NCBI GenBank assembly: GCA_009602725.1
Contig: WELB01000040.1
Coordinates: 232,511-296,510, forward strand
Direction of reading: 5' to 3'
Source of the DNA: Spirogloea muscicola
Lineage: Eukaryota > Streptophyta > Zygnematophyceae > Spirogloeales > Spirogloeaceae
DNA length: 64,000 nt
The notes beneath the pieces were generated by a model. The model had not been told where the DNA came from, searched no databases, and saw only the letters and a program-made list of their open reading frames with translations. This document shows positions 57,201-64,000 of the stretch, piece by piece (position 1 is the first letter of the stretch; each line of letters opens with the position of its first letter). Both the position numbers and the translations under genes were made by a program.

Positions 57201-57815
57201 CCAAGTTTCCCGCTACTTGGCTCTTGCAAGGGCTCGTCCTGTTTGTATGGCATTTGCTGGTCGCATCCAACAATGCAAGTTGTCAATGGCATCTGGACAT
57301 AGCCTTAGCAACTACATTACAGAAACTACGTCTCCAAATGCTGATCTGCATCACTGCTTGTTTCTCTTTGGTTTGATCTAAGTCTGATGATGGCGGCGGC
57401 AATGGTCCAGGCGGCGCTCTTCTGCCTCTCAACGGGGGGCCTAATGTACTACTACGAAGCAGAGCCGCACACCATGGCGCCATTCCTACGGGGCCTCGTG
57501 TCACGTTTCCTCAACCACGTCAGCATGTCGCCGCTCGGCGGTGGCCGCAGCGGCAGCAGCGAAGTGCTTTCACCGCTGTCGCTGACGGCGCTCAGAGGCG
57601 ACGGCAGCAGCCTTCAGCCCCGGGTGCTGCTGGATGACGCCGGCGAGGCCAAGAAGGCAAGCTTTGCCAATGCAAGCCCAGTGTCTGCCGGCGGCGTGGC
57701 CTCTGCAGATAGCCCCCTGTCCGCCAGGAAGGAGCCGCTGCCCATGCGCGAGAGAATCAAGCTGGACCAGCAGCTGACCGTGGAGAAGCTCAAGGAGGCA
57801 TTTCAGGGGTTGTGA
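54274..57815 (+). CDS. TMEM135-like multispan membrane protein
   Basis: TMEM135 (PMP52) in animals sits in peroxisomes and mitochondria and affects lipid and mitochondrial dynamics; the algal role is unknown. Exons (gap)-54474, 54994-55133, 55268-55367, 55477-55575, 55704-55799, 55949-56209, 56634-56726, 56980-57186 and 57411-57815 are all in phase. N-terminal half: CGHGDSCGAHALAGLCQSF, NGLLLGGFTGIYHAARCALR, FVAGALAGVSVFALDDPSKR, YGFVMRPETLPASYVDFV. C-terminal half: FRKTFPLYLSLTLVPFVV, TTFIAVFVGIYQ, WFAGLAAGFSALLEKGTRR, ELALYMLPRAAYTLWYIL, FCLSTGGLMYYYEAEPHTM. The halves repeat each other, as in the family. A hydrophilic Ser/Gly tail ends LTVEKLKEAFQGL. The first residues are lost in the gap. 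Confidence 0.9.
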
Positions 57816-58194
57816 CGTCCGATATTGCCACTGTCGCCGCCACCGACGCTCTGGCTGCACTGTGGCGCTTCATCGACTCCAATTTTGAGTCTGATGCATC
57901 ATTGCATCTTAGAAGTGCCATTCTTTTCCGCGAACACACGCGCTCCTCTTGAACACCAAGTGAATCGGCCAAGCGTTGGAGAGTGCTACAAACGCCTCCG
58001 CCGTCACGCCTCGGCCGTAGGCAGCGCGCCATGAGCTGGGCAAAAGCTCCTGCCTCTTGACCAGACCGCGGAGCTCCGCCCAAGGTAAGGAAAGAGGGAC
58101 TGACTAGGCCAGCCAGAGTACTTGGGCTGTTGCTGGGACATGGGCTGTTGCTGGGACATGGCCGACCATTGCTGTGTGACAACCAGCTGCAGTG
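57816..58194. other. 3' flank of the TMEM135-like gene
   Basis: No gene seen. A 19-bp tandem pair (GGGCTGTTGCTGGGACATG, x2) lies at about 58125-58162. Confidence 0.5.
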
Positions 58195-58490
58195 CAGAGG
58201 GAGCAGCTCTTCCCAAAGTCGGCGAGGGCTGTAAACCCAGCCCACTCAAGGAGCAAGGATCGTCCAGTTCAGAACGATGGCTGTGATTTGGCCAGCCCGG
58301 AAAATGAAATGAACAGAACTCTTAAGGGGCCAGAAAATTGTTAGGTCATTATCAGGATCCGAAGAATGGACAAGGTCCAAAGGGCTGAAAGGCACCAAGA
58401 CCACAGCTACGCAAGAGATCGCAGCGAGTGGAGCTTAGTGATTCCGATTCAGCAGCCGCAGGTCGGAGTAACTTGCAGCTGGAAAGATGG
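58195..58490 (-). repeat. Modular repeat, diverged reverse copy
   Basis: Shares GAGGGCTGTAAACCCAGCCC-, CGATGGCTGTGATTTGGCCA-, GAATGGACAAGGTCC- and CGCAGGTCGGAGTAACTTGC-type segments with 6.4-7.0 kb, with more differences than the 42 kb copies. Confidence 0.65.
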
Positions 58491-58916
58491 GCACCCCGAG
58501 GAGACGCAGAAGCAGGAGGAGGGAGTGTGCCCCACTTCGGCGGCTAAAGCAGCTTACCCCCAGCTACCGCGGCTAACGAGCCTAACGCGACATGGCAGTA
58601 CGCAGCTAACGCAGCTACTGCCAGGGTAAGTTATCGACAGTCGCTGGCTGTCGAAGCTATGAGACCCAGTACTTGACGGGAAGGTGCGGGGGGGCCCCCG
58701 GAGGGGGGGGGGGGGGTTTTCTTGCTAATCAAGAGCCACCACGTGGCAGCCACGGAGAGCCGCCCAAGCCCAGCACGTGCGGCGGAGGCAGAGCATCTTT
58801 GACCCACGTTGAAGCCGGAAGTGCCACGTGGCATAGGCATTCACCGCCGCTGACGCGCGAGCCAGGGTCAAACGCTGCAGTCGCCGGTCAACACATCTGG
58901 CCAAGCCGCCGCCTCT

Positions 58917-58947
<31 letters not shown>

Positions 58948-61558
58948 AAGTTCGCGGCGCGTTCTGCGGCGGCGGCGGCGGTGGCTGCGGCGGCGGCGGC
59001 GGCGGCGACGGCGGACGTCGATCCCGTCGTCGTTAAGTAGCTGGCACGCCCACTTGGCAGCGAGGACGACCGTGGTCTCGCAGTCCTCCGTGCCACTGCC
59101 TGGCGAGGGCTTCTCCCTGGCCCTCGACGGCATGGTACTCGAGCTCTTTGCTTAGCCGGGGCTGCCACCACTGCCCAGCACGCATGCTGCCATCGTCCTT
59201 CCACGCCTTGAACCACTACAAGCACCAGGTTGCCCAGCGGGGCTTTCGGCGACGCCCAGCCATCGCAGCCAGCACCGAGAGCCGGCGGGCCAGTCCCAAC
59301 AGATGTACAGGCGAGGCTCAGATTGGCTTTGTGTGTGGTAGGGGTTGAAACGCTCATTGCCGCTTGCACATGCTGATGCTCGCGCCTAATGCCCTGACGG
59401 GATTTAGCAATGGGAAGTGCAGCTGGTCATCTCTGCCGCTGCTGGCGCTGCTGCGCCGCTGCTTCGCCGCTGCTCGGTGCACCCTTGGCCTTGGCAGGGC
59501 CCCTTGATCAAGCAGGGTTGAAGTTAGTCGGTCAGCTTTGCGCAGGCGGCGAGCTAACTGAGGCATGCTGGGTGCGGCGACGGCATTGTTGTCCAAGGTG
59601 CTTCCAGGCCAATTGCAGTTTGGCACGCTGGCCCCCATTCATGGCCAGCTGGCTTTGAGGCTTGGGAAGGCCGTCGCCACTACTGCATTTCGCGGTGGGT
59701 CTTAAGTGCCACTGGACAGGAGTAGCCTCTACCTGGCCAGCGTGGCCGCAGCCACAGGCCAGCCTGGACGGGGCGTAGTCGGCAGTGGCGCCGCTGCCAA
59801 CTAGAAGAGCCTTCCAACTGCTGGCACGGCCGACAATCGTGCTCACGCTGATGCTGCCAATCTTCGAGGTCAATACTGTCAACTGGGGACTCTTTCGATC
59901 CTCATTCTGGAACTGGAAAGCCTTGATGTGTATGTGAGGTATATATCTATCAGCTCGGTCGTGACCCAAGATCTCTTGATCGTGTAGCAGTTGCTTCTAG
60001 TTACAGGTATATGGAGTCTATCGAACATGTGTGCGGAATTGGCAGCACGGGGATCAACACAGATTGACGTTTAGTGATATTCATCTAGTCAATAAGTCCA
60101 AGATATGAGCCAGTCCAAGCTATTGTTGGTGGAAAGGGGGCTCAGCAGGATCTTGGAGATCTTGGAGCACCCCGGTTCTTAAATTGCTACATACCGTCAG
60201 CTGCAGCTGCTTGCAGCCATTTCATACAGCTCCATGTCAGTAAGTCACTATCTGGCAAGTTGGGCAAGACAACATCAGATGCCTGCTTGAAGATGGCAAT
60301 CATCATGCAGTGATGTAATGCTCAAAGATGACCCTTCCATTGATGTGGCAGCAACGGCCAGGAGGATCCAACTTGAGCGAGGATGCACTGCTTCATCTAT
60401 CTCAAACTCAAACCACCAGAAGAGAGTCAACGAGCCAAGCTTCTGATGGACTAAATTTAGCCAGCTGAGTGATCATTCATCTTTTGTGAGAGGTTGTCAA
60501 CATCCCTCGTGCATTCAGGTCTACAGAACTTGACAACTATCACGCTCTGCTTAGGCTTCGCTTGTCCTTCTCTGTGCCTGAAGTATCGCTTTGTTATGCT
60601 CGTGTACATGACCCGAAGCAGCCTGATCACAAGTCACGAGGATGGCATGGCCCAGCAGTGTGTGGTTCAAGGCTTGCTAGCCTCACACCAGTGAACTTTG
60701 ATTTCTAGAGCCAGTTGCCAAACTGCGACCTTGACAGTAGACTACGAACAGGAGCCTGCATACGGGCCACACACGTGAGGCTGAGGATGTGATCGACCTT
60801 CTGACATCATTCTTAACACATCGGGTGGGGCACACTGCTCCGCTGAGACTGTTTGTGAACAAGTTACAAGCCCTTCTTGCCTGCAAAGCCTAGATAACCT
60901 GTTGCAGTGTCTGTGTCCGTTGCTCATCCATCCTAAGCAGCGCCACTCCATGGAGCCACGTTTCATTGTTGGAGCAATGAACAGGTCCTATAGGTGCCAG
61001 CCTACTACACAGAATCTAATGTCAAGAGCGCTGGCATGACAACGCACCCTTTACACACCCACCTGCTTCATCTAGCTGAAAGAATAATGTGCAATACTGG
61101 TCACATCCTGCAACTACACCTGTGCAGGGGTCTTGAAGCTTCTCAGGTACACTGCTCTGTTTCCACAAGGTAAATGTGGATCATGATAAGAAGGACAAGT
61201 TGTCCGGGAAGTGATGGAGCCAGAAGGACGCATAGATGAGAGGTAGCGAGTAGAGGGACCATGGACATCCATCAAAATTCCCATGTTGTATCGCCCTCAG
61301 TCGGTGCGCTGCCTAGAGGACGCTCCTGCAACAAGAACAGACGCTGTCAACCAACCTGCTTGCTTTGGCTGCTATATCAACATCACCACTTCGCTTTACA
61401 GCGGCCAAACAAAAAAGTGCAGACAGAAGCTAAGACTTGAACCTACATTCCATCTGCTCATCAGCTTGCGCTCATGGATGGACACAGTGAACGACATGAG
61501 TCAGAGCACACATGTACCTCAATGCTGTGAATCTCTGCTGTAGAATGCATCAAGAATC
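58491..61558. other. Long region without a recognised gene
   Basis: Contains a poly-G tract at 58695-58718, a GCC/GGC tract at 58909-59012, and short open frames on both strands (58673-59155 +, 59532-59969 -) with no family match. The GC-rich start at 58.6-59.7 kb looks like the 5' part of a gene in this genome's style, but I could not build exons. Confidence 0.4.
58909..59012. repeat. GCC/GGC triplet tract
   Basis: CCGCCG run, then GCGGCG run with a short spacer, forming an imperfect inverted repeat. Confidence 0.85.
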
Positions 61559-61747
61559 TTGGGTGACACCCGTCTCAGTAGCTCTCTTGGGAAGATACGA
61601 AGGAGAGNCCCTCCTCCCTCTCCTCCCCCTCCTTCCCCGCCTCCTCCCTCTCCTCCACCTCCTTTCCCCCCTCCGCCACCAATATCCGAGGTCCCGGGAC
61701 CAGCACCATCACCGGCTCCACCAGCCTGCCCATTCTGTCGGCGGTGA
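61559..61747 (+). CDS. Candidate SPPPP-type proline-rich exon
   Basis: The frame gives PPPSPPPPSPPPPSPPPPFP followed by SEVPGPAPSPAPPACPFC, the hydroxyproline-rich linker style of volvocine/chlorophyte wall proteins and secreted metalloproteases. An unread base at 61608 starts the run, and a second frame stays open across it (61512-61814), so the frame is not certain. No flanking domain was recognised; 61823-62089 (+) is an open frame with several Cys that might be a following exon. Confidence 0.3.
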   Translation: MGDTRLSSSLGKIRRRXPPPSPPPPSPPPPSPPPPFPPPPPISEVPGPAPSPAPPACPFCRR

Positions 61748-61749
61748 GG

Positions 61750-63837
61750 AGGCAGAACCAGCCGCCTTGCTTGGAGCAAACAGGGTTTGCAAAGGTGAGG
61801 GTGGCGGCGCTTGACCCTGTGAATGTACCTCGTAGCTGTTGCAGCGTCCTGCATGCTCGCCTCTCTCGCTACTGCCCATTTCATACTTGTGCACCCCAAA
61901 GTCGAGTGGGCTCACAGGTGCCAGCTCGTTGATGCAGGGGTGCGAGTTGATTGTGATACGGCGCTCGATTGCCAGCAGGCTGCCACCTTGGTGGTGACCC
62001 TCGCTGGCCGCCCACAGTGCCGCGCCATTGTTGACGGCCCTCACAACCCGTCCCCAGTGCTGCGCATGACGATTGGGCCTCAGCAATAGCCTGACTGCAG
62101 GGACTGATATACGGGTTAACAGTGATACAAGTGCAAGTGTCTGTGCAAATGTTATTCAGTATAGGCTTGAGCTTGCAATGAGAACTGCAAATGCAATTCT
62201 CGGATTGTGAGCAGATGCAGCTGCATCTGATTCCCTCAGATAAAGGCTGTATTGGCCACTTTCCATGAGATTGTGGACATACACTGCACAGTGCACATCA
62301 TTTTTGGGTCCTGACATTGGCGTCGTCTGAAAGACTGAGTCTTCGTTAGCACCCATCAGGATCAAGAAGAAGGATTATTGAGCTAATAACACCATGGCTT
62401 GACGGGTTATTGACGACAGAGTAGTCACGGCAGATGCTTTTGATGCTGACATGGGGTGCCAAGAACCCTGACACTCCCTCCACTTAGGTACTGACAAGTT
62501 GCAACCTCCGGTCTTCCTCAAAAGTGCATATTTTCGGACCTCAGATACTTAATGCCCTCAGCTGCCATGCTGGACTAGGTGGTCGAAGAGAGCGAATGTG
62601 CTTACACAATCAATGACTAGGCTGCTTGGACTGAGCCTTAGAAAAAGCCTGGCGCCTCAGGGCCACTGCTCTTGGTGCCTACACTTGCAAGGCCTCGGAG
62701 CGAGTCTGCAGCACTGCTAGAGAGTCTCATTGCAGTGCAGCAGGCATTAAGCCAGCCAACAAAAATGAGCAGCACAAAGGACAAGGCAACCATCTCTGAG
62801 TGCCTTGGTGCAGCAAGCTGTCAGTAATGTATCAGCATGATCGCTTGGTAACAGAAGGCAGTCCCCATCTCTCCCACCTGATGCTGCTGCAAAATGCGCC
62901 TGTTCACTAACAAATAGAGTCTTGCCTCTCACCTCTGCAGCTAACCAGTGCTTATAGTAGTCTGCTTGAAGTGTGTGGCTCCACATTTTTAATGCCGTGC
63001 TGCGAGTCTGGCCCATATTCGGGGGCTCTGGTCCAGCAAAGCCCTCACTTGGGAGCAGACACCTTCATGCTCAATGCTAAGGCTTGGAAGATTACCCCAC
63101 TGATCAGTGCAGCTGGCGTCGGTGGCCCCTTGACGATGGCCTACGGCTCAGCAAATGAACTCTAGGTCAGACTCATCTGTTTTACCAAGTCCATTAAGAC
63201 TAACTAACTATACAGCCTAGAACCAGCTTCACAAGTCAAGACGCCTCTCCTTCTGTTCACACTGACGGCTCCACCGCTTTGTCAAGGTGGCATCAGCCGT
63301 TTCTTTCTGCGTTACTCCGCCGGCAGCAGCTGCCAGGATCCTCTGGACCTATTACCAGCTGCACTCGGCTTTGACTTTGGCGTTCTTGCAGCGACCAACA
63401 ATCTGACGTTGATTATCTCATGGCTGGCTGCCATAGTGAGCTCCCAGCAGAGCCCTAATCCTCCATACTTGATGCACTGGCATGCCTAGTCCCGACCTCG
63501 TGATGTGAGCTTGCCAAGGTTAAGCTTACACCACGTCGTTTCTCGGATACCCAGCTATGTCGTGCTCTCTGAGACTAGATTCAAGAACCTCAAATGCTGC
63601 TGCTTGTCTGAAGCAGTACAACATCACACACAGCAAAGAGTCAGAAGTTGCCCTTAGTAGATAGAAGGAGATACTTTTGACCTCGTAGAAAGGACAGCTT
63701 AGTTTTTCTGGTCAAATTGAGGAATCTGTACTCAAAGGCAAGCATAGAGTCTAGGACTTGAATCAGGGATTGTGTGTGGGCTTCAGCTTTTAGCACGTTG
63801 GTCGCAGCTGGATGCCACGGTGTGATAACCGCAGAGG
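61750..63837. other. Region without a recognised gene
   Basis: Only short open frames, none with a known motif. The sequence is non-repetitive and of moderate GC. Confidence 0.45.
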
Positions 63838-63838
63838 C

Positions 63839-64000
63839 TCAATGAGCAGCGGGCCGGGCATCGAGTGCCTGCCTGAGGCCGTCGACAGCTCCCAACCCCC
63901 GGCGTGCAGTCCCGTGCAGCTCAGCAGCGGCACGAGACACGGAGCCCAGCCCAGCGCCGGCTCGGACCAGCAGCTCGTCCACTGACGCCGCTGCTGCCAT
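63839..64000 (-). CDS. Possible N-terminal exon at window edge
   Basis: A minus-strand frame begins with ATG at the very last bases and reads MAAAASVDELLVRAGAGLGS then VSRAAAELHGTARRG before a stop. Its Ala/Arg/Gly-rich content is like first exons elsewhere in the window, but no family is recognisable and a 47-codon frame on the + strand (from 63843) competes. Confidence 0.15.
   Translation of the reverse strand: MAAAASVDELLVRAGAGLGSVSRAAAELHGTARRGLGAVDGLRQALDARPAAH

Noticed and set aside
58673-59155. 160-codon gene with poly-Arg centre
   Set aside because: The poly-Arg is the GCC tract read in one frame; the flanks match no family.
1-64000. CRISPR arrays, rRNA genes, LTR elements, reverse transcriptase or transposase genes
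   Set aside because: Looked for on both strands; no spaced identical repeats, rRNA landmarks, YxDD or DDE-type motifs were found.

Overview
The window is nuclear DNA of a eukaryote, most likely a green alga (chlorophyte). Genes are cut into many short exons with GT..TGCAG introns and stand on both strands without operons. The gene set is plant-lineage: a CYP97B-type carotenoid hydroxylase, a two-domain peptidyl-serine galactosyltransferase of the SGT1 type, and a plant-style HIR3/CABIN1 protein. Degenerate TTTAGGG-type motifs also occur inside introns. All assignments come from recognising protein families by eye; no search was run.

Layout. 0.1-2.2 kb (+): 3' part of a Gfo/Idh/MocA oxidoreductase. 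2.45-3.9 kb (-): plastid-type methionine sulfoxide reductase B. 4.05-8.95 kb: a dense cluster of an unnamed modular repeat in both orientations. 10.4-15.95 kb (+): SGT1. 16.4-17.3 kb: a small odd island with a bacterial-type tRNA-Asp, a second tRNA 3' piece and a cytosine-C5 DNA methyltransferase fragment. 17.4-17.9 kb: more repeat. 18.2-19.2 kb (+): APC11, complete at 84 residues. 19.9-24.7 kb (-): CYP97B. 26.7-37.7 kb (+): a 19-exon, about 2,239-residue HIR3/CABIN1 histone-chaperone subunit. 38.6-41.8 kb (-): a ThrE-type transporter, 566 residues. 42-45 kb: second repeat cluster holding an assembly gap. 45.35-47.8 kb (+): a GT90 (CAP10-type) glycosyltransferase, 472 residues. 49.2-50.3 kb (-): Hikeshi/OPI10, 187 residues. 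52.1-53.6 kb (-): GNAT acetyltransferase, divergent across a gap from 54.3-57.8 kb (+): a TMEM135-like membrane protein. 58-64 kb: no recognised gene.

Exon models were built by joining splice sites so that both the reading frame and the family motifs stay continuous. For APC11, HIR3/CABIN1, ThrE, GT90 and Hikeshi the whole coding sequence closes in frame from ATG to stop. For SGT1, CYP97B, MsrB, GNAT, TMEM135 and the oxidoreductase the N-terminus lies in a gap, at the window edge or is unresolved.

The genes are unrelated housekeeping or metabolic loci and do not form a cluster. Two shared themes stand out. GCC/GGC triplet runs sit at the 5' end of almost every gene and coincide with several sequencing gaps. 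One modular repeat family, with a recurring short peptide frame, fills the spaces between genes and has entered an APC11 intron. The most unusual spots are the tRNA/methyltransferase island, the repeat family, the mirrored exon structure of SGT1, three GC-AG introns, a start codon that is an exon end by itself, and a perfect 20-bp hairpin in a HIR3 intron.
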